A stretch of DNA of 64,000 nt, taken from NCBI RefSeq assembly GCF_905207245.1, contig NZ_CAJLKP010000001.1, forward strand, positions 124,001 through 188,000, given 5' to 3'. Below the pieces are notes generated by a model. That model did no database searches. It had not been told where the DNA came from and saw nothing but the letters and a program-made list of their open reading frames with translations. The stretch comes from an uncultured Bacteroides sp. (GTDB taxonomy: Bacteria > Bacteroidota > Bacteroidia > Bacteroidales > Bacteroidaceae). The position numbers were made by a program, and so were the translations under genes. Shown one piece after another: positions 26,329 through 34,790 of this stretch. The stretch's first letter is position 1; every line of letters begins with the position of its first letter.

Positions 26329-27360
26329 TTGAAAGGCAAAGGATATATATATGGTATAGTATTGTCGGTCCTCATTCTTTTATTGATGACCGCTAATCTC
26401 TGGTTTGGTTCAATCAGCATTCCTGCCGGAGCGGTATGGAATATCCTATCGGGGAATGAGGCAGAGAAAGCCAGTTGGAGTTTTATTATCTGGGAGTCAC
26501 GCCTACCGCAAGCCGTCACGGCTCTGCTATGTGGTGCGGCACTGGCTGCTTCGGGACTGATGCTACAAACAGCTTTCAATAATCCGCTGGCAGGACCATC
26601 TATTCTGGGAATAAACTCAGGAGCAAGTCTTGGCGTGGCATTGGTGATGCTGGCAGGCGGAGGAAGCATTGCAACAGGTATATTCACCTTGTCCGGTTTC
26701 TTCTCGGTGATACTTGGAGCTTTCGTTGGGTCGATGGTAGTAATGGGACTTATCCTTTTCTTTTCCACACTGATTAAAAGCAATATCATGCTGTTGATTA
26801 CAGGTATCATGATTGGCTATATCACCTCTTCCGCCATATCATTGCTCAATTTCTTTGCAACAGCCGAAGGAGTACATTCTTATATGATTTGGGGTATGGG
26901 CAATTTCGGCGGTGTATCGTTACAACAATTGCCTTATTTCTCCGCGTTCTGTCTGGCAGGATTATTACTTTCCATCCTGCTTATCAAGCCACTAAATGCC
27001 ATGTTGCTGGGTACACGTTATGCCGAAAACTTAGGTGTAAACATCCGCCGCACCCGCAACCTGTTGTTGATAGCCACCGGATTGCTAACCGCCGTCACCA
27101 CTGCTTTCTGCGGACCTGTTGCTTTCATCGGTCTGGCCGTTCCGCATATCTCTCGCCTAATGTTGGGTACGTCCAACCACAACTCACTACTCCCTGTCAC
27201 TTTGCTGACGGGTGCAGCCATTGCCCTGCTTTGCAATCTTATTTGCATTTTACCGGGTGAAGCGGGTATCATTCCACTAAATGCGGTAACTCCTGTGCTG
27301 GGAGCACCTGTTATCATTTATGTAATCGTAAACCAACGTAAAATACAATATTTCAACTGA
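26329..27360 (+). CDS. btuC: FecCD/BtuC-family ABC permease for B12
   Basis: An inner-membrane permease of 343 residues with about ten hydrophobic helices. Family markers are LPQAVTALLCGAALAASGLM, NPLAGPSILGINSGASLGVA, GFVGLAVPH-like AFIGLAVPHISRLMLG and the C-terminal GAPVIIYVI. The likely start is a TTG at 26329-26331: no ATG is in frame nearby, and the only upstream ATG (26324) opens a three-codon frame ending TGA that overlaps this start. The stop shares its last base with the ATPase start, indicating translational coupling. Confidence 0.9.
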   Translation: MKGKGYIYGIVLSVLILLLMTANLWFGSISIPAGAVWNILSGNEAEKASWSFIIWESRLPQAVTALLCGAALAASGLMLQTAFNNPLAGPSILGINSGASLGVALVMLAGGGSIATGIFTLSGFFSVILGAFVGSMVVMGLILFFSTLIKSNIMLLITGIMIGYITSSAISLLNFFATAEGVHSYMIWGMGNFGGVSLQQLPYFSAFCLAGLLLSILLIKPLNAMLLGTRYAENLGVNIRRTRNLLLIATGLLTAVTTAFCGPVAFIGLAVPHISRLMLGTSNHNSLLPVTLLTGAAIALLCNLICILPGEAGIIPLNAVTPVLGAPVIIYVIVNQRKIQYFN

Positions 27361-28361
27361 TGGAGAAAGCTGTTATCATTGCAAGCGATTTATGTATCGG
27401 CTATCGTTCGGGAAAACAAGAGAAACGGATACATGAACATCTCTCTTTCCGACTCTATCCCGGAGAACTGACTTGTCTGCTGGGAGCCAACGGAACAGGT
27501 AAGTCTACCCTACTCCGCACTTTAGCCGCCTCACAACCAGCTCTCTCTGGTGAATTACTTGTACAAGAAAAGCCGTTATCTGCCTATTCCGAGAAAGAAC
27601 GTTCACGTACCATTGGCGTAGTACTGACGGATAAAACACAAGCAGGTGGATTGACTGTATATGAATTGGTAGCCTTGGGACGACAACCTCACACGGGTTT
27701 CTTCGGCAGGTTGAATAAATCAGACCATGCCATTATTGAAGAAGCATTGGAAGCTGTAGGTATCAGTCATAAAGCCCAAAGCTATACCGCAGAATTATCG
27801 GATGGCGAACGGCAAAAAGTAATGATTGCCAAAGCATTGGTGCAGGAATGCCCGCTTATCCTACTGGATGAGCCTACCGCCTTCCTGGATGTAGTGAGCC
27901 GCATTGAGATTATGACTTTACTTCACCGTCTGGCTGTAGAACAGAATAAAGCGATTTTACTTTCCACCCATGATATAGAACAGGCATTAGTGTTGGCAGA
28001 CAAACTATGGCTGCTCTCCAAAGAAAACGGACTGCAATGTGGAGTCACGGAAGATATGATTCTGAGTCACCGGATGGATAGCTTATTTTCCCGCAATGAT
28101 ATCCGGTTTGATTATGCCCATGGGGTGTATTATCCGAAAGTGGATAGCCATCGCAATATCATCGTAGAAGCGAACGATGAAGTCTTATTGCATTGGACAA
28201 CAAATGCACTGAACCGTCATGGATATGCTTGTTGCTCCGCTTCTACGGCAGGAACAACTGATTTGCCACGCATACAGGTGCTATCTGCTGAAGATTTCAG
28301 GCTATACAAGGGAAAAGAATACAAATTCCATTCTTTCGAGCAACTACTTGCCAATGTATGA
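27360..28361 (+). CDS. btuD: ABC transporter ATP-binding protein (BtuD/FecE type) with C-terminal extension
   Basis: A 333-residue ATPase powering the B12 permease. It has Walker A GANGTGKST near residue 43, the signature LSDGERQKV near residue 143, Walker B LILLDEPTAFLD near 164 and the switch His in LLSTHDIEQ. Typical BtuD/FhuC proteins end near residue 260. Here about 75 extra residues follow (HRNIIVEANDEVLLHWTTNA and onward to the end), a small alpha/beta extension known in Bacteroidetes homologues but of unknown role. It is the last gene of the operon. Confidence 0.9.
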   Translation: MEKAVIIASDLCIGYRSGKQEKRIHEHLSFRLYPGELTCLLGANGTGKSTLLRTLAASQPALSGELLVQEKPLSAYSEKERSRTIGVVLTDKTQAGGLTVYELVALGRQPHTGFFGRLNKSDHAIIEEALEAVGISHKAQSYTAELSDGERQKVMIAKALVQECPLILLDEPTAFLDVVSRIEIMTLLHRLAVEQNKAILLSTHDIEQALVLADKLWLLSKENGLQCGVTEDMILSHRMDSLFSRNDIRFDYAHGVYYPKVDSHRNIIVEANDEVLLHWTTNALNRHGYACCSASTAGTTDLPRIQVLSAEDFRLYKGKEYKFHSFEQLLANV

Positions 28362-28440
28362 TAAAGGCAATGATAGTTGCATCTAAATTCACTTATTTCA
28401 TCCCACAATTCATCGTTGATTATCGAAGAAACACCAAATA

Positions 28441-29874
28441 TCAACTCTGATTACATAAGATTAATATCTCTTCCGGCAAGTATCCGCTCCGTATCCTCCA
28501 CTCTTGCGGATAAAGATTATTAGCACGGTTACCTATATTCTTCACGAAACCCAAAGGAATATTCATATAAGTCAGCAGTACATAACCGCGTGGAGCACCA
28601 CCGGAAAGCACAATCGCTTCTTTGCGTAAATAAGCAATAGCCTGCTCATATGATACTTCTTCACGGAAGAAAATATCATCATGCAATACATGACTCATGG
28701 CAAAAGCATGATTGGGTATCAAGTCCTTTCCCTTTACTTCGGCAAGGGCAATGCCCGCCTGAATGACACGAAGAGATTGCTGCAAAGCTGACAGTTCCGG
28801 CAAATATTCTTTAGGGAAAGCCGTTATGTTCGTTCCGTTTACTGAAAGCTCATAGCCATCCGGAGAAAAGAGCCATCCCCGGGCAACGGCCAGTTGCTCC
28901 TTGGATATACTGGCAGCAACCTTTCTCTTGCCTTGGGCTGAAACTGATTTATACTGGGTTTGCGGGGCGTTTTCCTCTGGTTTCCGAAGCACAGCAAGGA
29001 AAAAGCCTTCACCTTTCGTCCGGTGAGGAAGAAAACGATAGACAGGAAAATCTTCTCCGGCAAGCAGGTTCCCGGTGATATTCCAATCGTCAGACACATT
29101 CACCGGAAGTATCTCCGCACCGAATTCATCATGTATCCAGCGAATATTTTCTTCATCCTCCTTCGTATTATACGTACAAGTACTATAAATTAATAGTCCG
29201 CCCGGTTTCAGACTGGGCCAGATATCGGAAATGATACGTCTTTGCCGTTGCCAGCAAATGTCCACATTCTCCGGACTCCATTCGCTTATTGCAACGGGAT
29301 CTTTACGGAACATGCCCTCACCCGAACAGGGAACATCAGTCAATATCACATCGAAAAAGTCCTCCAAATCGGAGAAGTCTGCCGGGTCATTGTTGGTTAC
29401 CACTACACCGGGATGCCCCCACTTAGCCAGATTCTCCGCCAAAATCTGAGAACGGTTACGGATTACTTCGTTGGCTACCAACAGGCTGCCTTCAGGCAAT
29501 ACACTGCAGGCATGAGTAGATTTTCCACCGGGTGCGGCACAAAGGTCAAGCATCACCGCGGGTGCCTCACTCACATATTGCTTCAATGCCTGCTCCACAA
29601 ACATGGACGATGCCTCCTGCACATAGTAGCAACCTGCGTGAAACAAAGGGTCGAAAGTAAATGTCAAGCGACGATCGAGATAAAAGCCTGTAGAAGACCA
29701 AAGTACAGGTCCGGCATAGCCATGAAAAAGACCGAATGAAGCATCGGGCAACTTTGCTTCATTCAGTCGGATACTTACGGGCTGTTCCTCATTCAGGGCG
29801 TCAGCCAGTTTGTTATATTCTTCATTTCCCAGAAGGGAACGGGTACGGTCTGCAAAAGATACGGGTAATTCCAT
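28441..29874 (-). CDS. RNA m5C methyltransferase of the NOL1/NOP2/Sun family (RsmF/RsmB-like)
   Basis: A 477-residue SAM-dependent enzyme that methylates cytosines, probably in 16S rRNA. The SAM motif VMLDLCAAPGGKSTH lies near residues 107-121, then NDPADFSD. The catalytic Cys motifs are DVPCSGEGMFRKD and YSTCTYNTKEDEEN. The C-terminal 150 residues contain a PUA-like domain with GGAPRGYVLLTYMNIPLGFV, as in RsmF (YebU). The start MELPVSFADRT at 29872-29874 is preferred to one 12 codons upstream because the family usually begins with this segment. It is transcribed towards the B12 operon. Confidence 0.88.
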   Translation of the reverse strand: MELPVSFADRTRSLLGNEEYNKLADALNEEQPVSIRLNEAKLPDASFGLFHGYAGPVLWSSTGFYLDRRLTFTFDPLFHAGCYYVQEASSMFVEQALKQYVSEAPAVMLDLCAAPGGKSTHACSVLPEGSLLVANEVIRNRSQILAENLAKWGHPGVVVTNNDPADFSDLEDFFDVILTDVPCSGEGMFRKDPVAISEWSPENVDICWQRQRRIISDIWPSLKPGGLLIYSTCTYNTKEDEENIRWIHDEFGAEILPVNVSDDWNITGNLLAGEDFPVYRFLPHRTKGEGFFLAVLRKPEENAPQTQYKSVSAQGKRKVAASISKEQLAVARGWLFSPDGYELSVNGTNITAFPKEYLPELSALQQSLRVIQAGIALAEVKGKDLIPNHAFAMSHVLHDDIFFREEVSYEQAIAYLRKEAIVLSGGAPRGYVLLTYMNIPLGFVKNIGNRANNLYPQEWRIRSGYLPEEILILCNQS

Positions 29875-29958
29875 GTGCCAAGTCGTTTTATGCCCGCAAA
29901 GGTAATGCAAATCGAATGCATAACTTTCATGCTTGCATAAAAAAGTTCTGCTGAGACG

Positions 29959-32382
29959 CTAAAAGCTAAGCTTCACCCCTGCAAAGTAGGAACGGGGAGC
30001 ACCGGGACCATAAATGTAACCGGAATCCCGGCTTGCTCCTTTGTCGAAATCATTCTGGTAAGAGTTGAAAATATTCTGTACTCCCACATTGATTTGCAGG
30101 CAGATGCCGGAGAAATCAACATCATAAGCCAGCTTGGCACCCAGTTCAAAGAAGTCCGGACTCTTCACCAGCAAGTCGGCCGTGCCATTCACTTCGGACA
30201 TCAGGTGAGGCACATACATCCGGCCCGTATAATTGCCGTTCAGGGCTATTGTAAGAGGCTTTGTTGGCGTATACGTAGCCGTGAAATAACCATAGAAATC
30301 CGGCGTGCGCAGTATCTTGTCGCTATGGCGTTCTGCATCCGACAAATGTTCCTTGTCCGCACTCCACTCCTCTGGAGTGTCGTACAGGCTACGTTGCACA
30401 GTCAGACCAGCCTGCAACTGGATTTTATTACGCCAGGCTATCTTTCCTTCCAACGTGCCACCATATACTTTGGCACCGGAACCGTTGATGCGCGTTTGTA
30501 TCAGATAGCCGGAGCCATTGGGGTCTTCCACCGGAGCTGTCAGGACAAAAGGGTCGGACAATTTAGTGAAGAAGCCTTCTACCAGCAGGTTCGCCTGAAA
30601 ATCACCGAAGTAATGGTACCAGTCCACTGAGGCGTTCACGCTGCGCGAGCGTTCTTCTTTCAGTTTTGGGGAACGGACAATAGAAATCAGTTCACCACCT
30701 ACGTTACTGATATGCAAGTCTTCGTCGAACGCCTGCGGGGCCCGGAATCCTTCGGCATAGCTGAAACGGATGTTCACATCCTGCGTAGGATTGTAACGAA
30801 CGTTGGCACGCGGACTGAAAATAGCTTTATCCATGATACTGTTCTTATCCACACGTCCGCCGATAAGGAAACTCCATTGCTCGTTCTTCCATTCATTTTG
30901 AAGATAAACGCTCGATATATTCACAATCTGTTTTAGCGGGTCGGGGGTGTATTTTTCAATCAGTTGTTGCAGGCGCTCGCCCGTTGCAGCAGGGTCTTCG
31001 GCCAAGGCTTTATCACGATACTTCTGGACATCCGTTCCTCTGTCATACAGGTCGTCATGGTTAAACTCCAGCCCTCCCGTCAGGTCGGAAGGCATGAACA
31101 GGAGTTTATCGAAATGATAAATATATTGTGCGCCTAGCACACCGGTAAAGTCCGTTGTGGTACCATAAGCACTGTAATAGCTATCACGCTCGATGTGTTG
31201 CGCGGAAGCATATACATTAAATGTGTGCTTCTGGTCTTTGGAGAAAGCACTGAATTTGAGTCCGCCCGTATTGATAGAATGCCTGATTTGTTCCACCAGT
31301 CCGGGTTCTCCCGAACCGTTGAGGTCGGCATCTTCGGCAATGTGGGGTGGCAGGTCGAAACGGTTACCACCACGACGTAACTCTTCCATATGATGATATT
31401 CCAAGCTCAGTTTGGAGTAAGGACTTGTACGGTAGTAGGCATTGACACCTACTGTCTGGTTCTTCAGTTTAGGCAGTTCGGAGAAACCGTCGCCATTGGA
31501 GTCCCATGCAGAGCGATGCCGGTTTTGACCGTAGACGTAAGCCCCCATCTTGTTGTCCGAAGAAACAAGAGAAAGATTCAACGTAGTGTTGTTGTCGAAA
31601 GCGCCGGAGCCGTCGAAGTTGGAAATGCTATGGGCAAACGAACCGGAATTACGGATAGGTTCTTTCGTGATGATATTCACTGTCCCGGCGATGGCGGAAG
31701 AGCCAAACAGGGCGGAACCACCTCCACGCACTACTTCCACGCGTTCTATCATGTTTGCCGGAATCTGTTCCAGTCCGTAAACACCTGCCAGAGCGGAGAA
31801 GATGGGGCGCGAGTCTATCAATATCTGCGTATATTTTCCGTCCATACCATTGATGCGTACTTGCGAATAACCACAATTCTGGCAGTCGTTTTCCACACGT
31901 ACACCCGGCTGGAATACCAGTCCTTGCGACAGTGTATGTGAATTGGTCATATCAAACAGCTTGGGAGTAACCACTTTGACGAGTGTAGGCGCCAGGCGGC
32001 GGGCTGTTTCATTACGGTTGGCAGTGACCACCACACCGTCCAAGGCAACCATGTCTTCTTCCAACTCGAAGTTTTCTTCTAATGTTTTGCCCCGTTTCAG
32101 CATTACTTTACGCTCTTGCGACTTATACCCTACGGCACTGACGTACAGCGTAAACTCTCCTTCGGGAAGATTTTTCAGAAAGTAATGGCCGGAATTGTCG
32201 GTCATGGTGCCGATAGTAGTTCCCTTCAGGGCTACCGTCATATAAGGAAGGTGTTCACCTGTATTTTTTTCTATCACGTGGCCGATGATATTGGCATCGG
32301 TACCTCTTAAATCTTCTGCATAAGTGTTCCGGGAGAGCAATGCGCACACTACCCCCACCACGAAAATGATATATTTTTTCAT
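29959..32382 (-). CDS. TonB-dependent receptor with N-terminal carboxypeptidase-like domain
   Basis: An 807-residue outer-membrane receptor. After the signal peptide (ending NTYAE) comes a carboxypeptidase-regulatory-like domain (NIIGHVIEKNTGEHLPYMTV, about residues 32-110), then the plug with RVENDCQNCGYSQVRINGMD, ILIDSRPIFSALAGVYGLEQ and VEVVRGGGSALFGSSAIAG, and the barrel ending FAGVKLSF. There is no SusD partner, so it is a metal, haem or siderophore type rather than a glycan importer. The plug contains a Cys-x2-Cys, which could bind metal. The gene just upstream codes for a small His-rich membrane protein, supporting a metal-related substrate; this is inference. Confidence 0.88.
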   Translation of the reverse strand: MKKYIIFVVGVVCALLSRNTYAEDLRGTDANIIGHVIEKNTGEHLPYMTVALKGTTIGTMTDNSGHYFLKNLPEGEFTLYVSAVGYKSQERKVMLKRGKTLEENFELEEDMVALDGVVVTANRNETARRLAPTLVKVVTPKLFDMTNSHTLSQGLVFQPGVRVENDCQNCGYSQVRINGMDGKYTQILIDSRPIFSALAGVYGLEQIPANMIERVEVVRGGGSALFGSSAIAGTVNIITKEPIRNSGSFAHSISNFDGSGAFDNNTTLNLSLVSSDNKMGAYVYGQNRHRSAWDSNGDGFSELPKLKNQTVGVNAYYRTSPYSKLSLEYHHMEELRRGGNRFDLPPHIAEDADLNGSGEPGLVEQIRHSINTGGLKFSAFSKDQKHTFNVYASAQHIERDSYYSAYGTTTDFTGVLGAQYIYHFDKLLFMPSDLTGGLEFNHDDLYDRGTDVQKYRDKALAEDPAATGERLQQLIEKYTPDPLKQIVNISSVYLQNEWKNEQWSFLIGGRVDKNSIMDKAIFSPRANVRYNPTQDVNIRFSYAEGFRAPQAFDEDLHISNVGGELISIVRSPKLKEERSRSVNASVDWYHYFGDFQANLLVEGFFTKLSDPFVLTAPVEDPNGSGYLIQTRINGSGAKVYGGTLEGKIAWRNKIQLQAGLTVQRSLYDTPEEWSADKEHLSDAERHSDKILRTPDFYGYFTATYTPTKPLTIALNGNYTGRMYVPHLMSEVNGTADLLVKSPDFFELGAKLAYDVDFSGICLQINVGVQNIFNSYQNDFDKGASRDSGYIYGPGAPRSYFAGVKLSF

Positions 32383-32422
32383 GTAGTTCTTTTTATATTA
32401 ATGAGTTAGGGAAATGATAATA

Positions 32423-32450
32423 GAGCAACTCGCAGCTCGTGCTCGTCACT
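32423..32450. repeat. Partial CTCGTAGC-type repeat arm
   Basis: GAGCAACTCGCAGCTCGTGC followed by TCGTCACT resembles one arm of the composite palindromes. It touches the 3' end of the small His-rich gene, whose last codons GTA GCT TAA may derive from it. Confidence 0.4.
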
Positions 32451-32456
32451 AATCGA

Positions 32457-32789
32457 TTAAGCTACAGGTGGAGCCCGAAGACTGATGCCGCAACGCCCCT
32501 TTACATACTTGATGCGTTCCACACCCGGAACAGCCAGTACGCACAATAAAATGAGGAAAGCCGGTGCGGCAAAAAGAACAGTAGGAAGAGATGAAGTAAC
32601 AAAAGACGAAAGGAAGAAAATCGTTTCTACCTGCGCTTCCGTATGTTGATGTTCACCTTTGAAGGGATGGGAGTGCACGATAATCACCCCATTTACTACA
32701 TGCGAGTGAGTAAACAGCGTAATCCCCCCTAAATATGCAATGAACAGCAAAGGAAGAAACCATTTCAATATGTTCCGTAACTTCTCCAA
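32457..32789 (-). CDS. Small His-rich membrane protein upstream of the TonB receptor
   Basis: A 110-residue protein with two hydrophobic segments (residues 11-27 and about 57-85). Between them lie THSHVVNGVIIVHSHPFKGE and HQH, a cluster of six or more histidines probably facing the periplasm. The C-terminus ends LRAPPVA. The layout (helix, His cluster with NG-[LV]-I, second part, terminal LRAPP) parallels the protein at 12941-13348. Together with the downstream receptor it may form a metal-acquisition unit. I know no experimental function. Confidence 0.65.
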   Translation of the reverse strand: MEKLRNILKWFLPLLFIAYLGGITLFTHSHVVNGVIIVHSHPFKGEHQHTEAQVETIFFLSSFVTSSLPTVLFAAPAFLILLCVLAVPGVERIKYVKGRCGISLRAPPVA

Positions 32790-32960
32790 AAGCGTTTTTA
32801 AGATATGTTGGCGAAAATAGTACTAATTACAATAACAACCAACCGCATTTAGTTGTTTTAACCGGTTTTACCCCCAAAATACCTATATCTTATTAGTACA
32901 AGAAGCCCGATGTTACATAATGATTAAGAATTTGTTTTCATTTAATATTCTGGAGCTATA

Positions 32961-33137
32961 AATGATAATTTATCGCGCTTCGCGCGATAAGTGACGAGCT
33001 ACAAGCTACGAGTGACAAGTGCCTTTCGGTGTGATAGCCGGGCGAATAATTATTCACCCACGAGTACAGCGCAGCAACTCGTTACTGGTAGCTCGTAGCT
33101 CGTAACTTAATTTAGCGCTCCGCGCTAAATTATTATT
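32961..33137. repeat. Composite palindromic repeat (CTACGAG family)
   Basis: Borders ATCGCGCTTCGCGCGAT and TTAGCGCTCCGCGCTAA enclose arms of GACGAGCTACAAGCTACGAG and the inverse, around a core containing CCTTTCGGTGTGATAGCC and GGGCGAATAATTATTCACCC. The core is nearly identical to that at 58391-58550. It lies in the 817-base gene-free stretch 32790-33606. Confidence 0.8.
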
Positions 33138-33195
33138 TATTATTTTAAAACATTTTCTAAGTGAATCCCGCAAATGGAAAAAGAATCTGCCTACA

Positions 33196-33481
33196 AACTA
33201 ATATCTGCTCGCCTAACAACTAATCTCCGCACCGCATCCAACTAATAACTCGTTGCCTAATCATTTTTCTTACAATAACTGTTGTAATATACTATTATAA
33301 CTAATGTAAGAAGCTTCTATAACTGTTGTAAGAAACTTATATATCTATGGTAAGAACATTCATTAGTATCCAAGATATTAGTTGGTAGCACACAAGATAT
33401 TAGTTTCTTGCAACTCCGCCAATAGTTTGTTTCAACGAAAATACCAGCCTCCTTTAAGCAACGAATATCTCCCCCCGTAAG
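33196..33481. repeat. 13-unit array with exact 22-bp period
   Basis: Units start at 33196 and every 22 bases to 33460. Units 1-3 begin AACTAAT, units 5-8 begin GTAA (three of them GTAAGAA), units 9-10 begin AAGATATTAGTT, and unit 11 keeps AATAGTT. AACTAATATC and GATATTAGTT are reverse complements, so the two ends of the array are inverted relative to each other. Units 4 and 6 also share TATAACTGTT-type ends. The first 8-12 bases of each unit are conserved within a subset; the rest varies. It lies upstream of the sigma-factor operon. Confidence 0.75.
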
Positions 33482-33606
33482 CTGAATATTCCAATAAATA
33501 ATGCCGCATATTATCGATTTTCTAAAAAAAATATCGTCTCTTTGCAACTTTCTAACTAACATCATACGTCTAACACATAAAGAAACAATAAAAAGTAAAA
33601 CATTAT

Positions 33607-34245
33607 ATGATTATGAAACGGATTATTTTAGCACTCATCGCCGCCATGACACTTTGCTCATTGGTACAGGCAAAGAACAGAACAGTTACAGAAAACGACA
33701 GTCTGGGGAACAAAAAACGCGTGATTGAACTGCGCGATACCACCATTGACGGAAAGACAGTAACCGATACGCTCAGTATCATGACCTACGAAGGCAGCAG
33801 CTCAAACAGCGGAAATGACAAAGGATGGAAGCACCACAACAATTCCGGCTGGGACTGGGGCTTAGACTTAGGAGGTAAAACTTCCGAAACCATCATCTCC
33901 GTCACCGCCATCGTCTTCATCTTCGGATTGCCCCTGCTCATCGTCTTCACGGTATTCTTCTTCAACTACAAAAACCGGAAAGCTAAATATCGCCTCGCTG
34001 AACAGGCACTGGCCAGTGGGCAACAACTGCCCGCAGACTTCTTCAAGAATGCAGAAAAAACAGAAGATATCCGCACCAAAGGCATCAAAAACATCTTCAT
34101 CGGCGTCGGATTGTTCATCTTCCTCTGGGCCATCACCGGAAACTTCGGAGTGGGCTGCGTCGGACTACTTATCATGTTCACAGGCTTCGGACAATTGGTT
34201 ATTTACTACACACAAGATTCTAAAAAGAACAACAAAGAGAGATGA
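33607..34245 (+). CDS. Membrane protein with DUF6249-like domain
   Basis: A 212-residue protein: a signal peptide (ending LVQAK), a periplasmic region of about 70 residues rich in Asn, Gly, Trp and charged residues (KHHNNSGWDWGLDLGG), one helix at about 95-118 (ISVTAIVFIFGLPLLIVFTV), a cytoplasmic loop with YRLAEQALASGQQLPADFF, and a C-terminal hairpin of two helices (IFIGVGLFIFLWAITGNFGV, LLIMFTGFGQLVIYY). The DUF6249 name is from memory. The stop overlaps the sigma-factor start as ATGA, so the two are translationally coupled; a sensor role for the sigma factor is inferred. Starts at 33607 and 33613 are equally possible. Confidence 0.75.
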   Translation: MIMKRIILALIAAMTLCSLVQAKNRTVTENDSLGNKKRVIELRDTTIDGKTVTDTLSIMTYEGSSSNSGNDKGWKHHNNSGWDWGLDLGGKTSETIISVTAIVFIFGLPLLIVFTVFFFNYKNRKAKYRLAEQALASGQQLPADFFKNAEKTEDIRTKGIKNIFIGVGLFIFLWAITGNFGVGCVGLLIMFTGFGQLVIYYTQDSKKNNKER

Positions 34246-34790
34246 GCCAACTCAATGACATATCGCTAGTCGCACAGGTCGTGGTGTTTCGCAACACCAG
34301 GGCCTTCGACCAGTTGGTGAAGAAGTACCAGTCGCCCGTGCGACGGTTCTTCCTCAACCTGACTTGCGGCGACAGCGAATTGAGTGACGACCTGGCGCAG
34401 GATACGTTTATCAAGGCTTACACCAACCTTGCTTCGTTCAAGAACCTGTCCAACTTTTCTACCTGGCTTTACCGTATTGCATATAATGTATTTTATGATT
34501 ATCTTCGCAGTCGAAAGGAAACAGCCGAACTCGATAGCCGGGAAGTGGATGCCAACTGGAATACCAGTCAGGACGACGTGGGACAACAGATGGACATTTA
34601 CCGGGCGCTGGCGACACTGAAAGAAATGGAACGAACCTGCATCACGCTCTTCTACATGGAAGATCAAAGCATCGACAAGATTGCAGGTATCACGGGATGT
34701 CCGGCGGGAACAGTCAAAAGCCACCTCGCACGGGCGAAAGATAAAATGGCTATTTACTTAAAACAAAATGGTTATGATGGAAACAACTGA
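34242..34790 (+). CDS. ECF-type RNA polymerase sigma factor
   Basis: A 182-residue sigma-70 family protein with only regions 2 and 4. Region 2 reads FDQLVKKYQSPVRRFFLNLT, DDLAQDTFIKAYTNLASFK and FSTWLYRIAYNVFYDYLRSR. Region 4 reads LKEMERTCITLFYMEDQSID and KIAGITGCPAGTVKSHLARA. It starts inside the stop of the DUF6249 gene and overlaps the DUF5056 gene by 23 bases, so all three are one operon. No classical FecR-type anti-sigma factor is present; one of the neighbours probably takes that role. Confidence 0.92.
   Translation: MSQLNDISLVAQVVVFRNTRAFDQLVKKYQSPVRRFFLNLTCGDSELSDDLAQDTFIKAYTNLASFKNLSNFSTWLYRIAYNVFYDYLRSRKETAELDSREVDANWNTSQDDVGQQMDIYRALATLKEMERTCITLFYMEDQSIDKIAGITGCPAGTVKSHLARAKDKMAIYLKQNGYDGNN

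Noticed and set aside
25175..28361. Iron-siderophore ABC transporter
   Set aside because: The family cannot be separated from cobalamin transporters by motifs alone, but the riboswitch, BtuB and the BtuG-type lipoprotein in the same operon point to B12.
32790..33606. A small gene in the 817-base gap before the DUF6249 gene
   Set aside because: The only open frame above 75 codons (33317-33565, reverse) lies across the 22-bp array and reflects its periodicity; it has no family resemblance.
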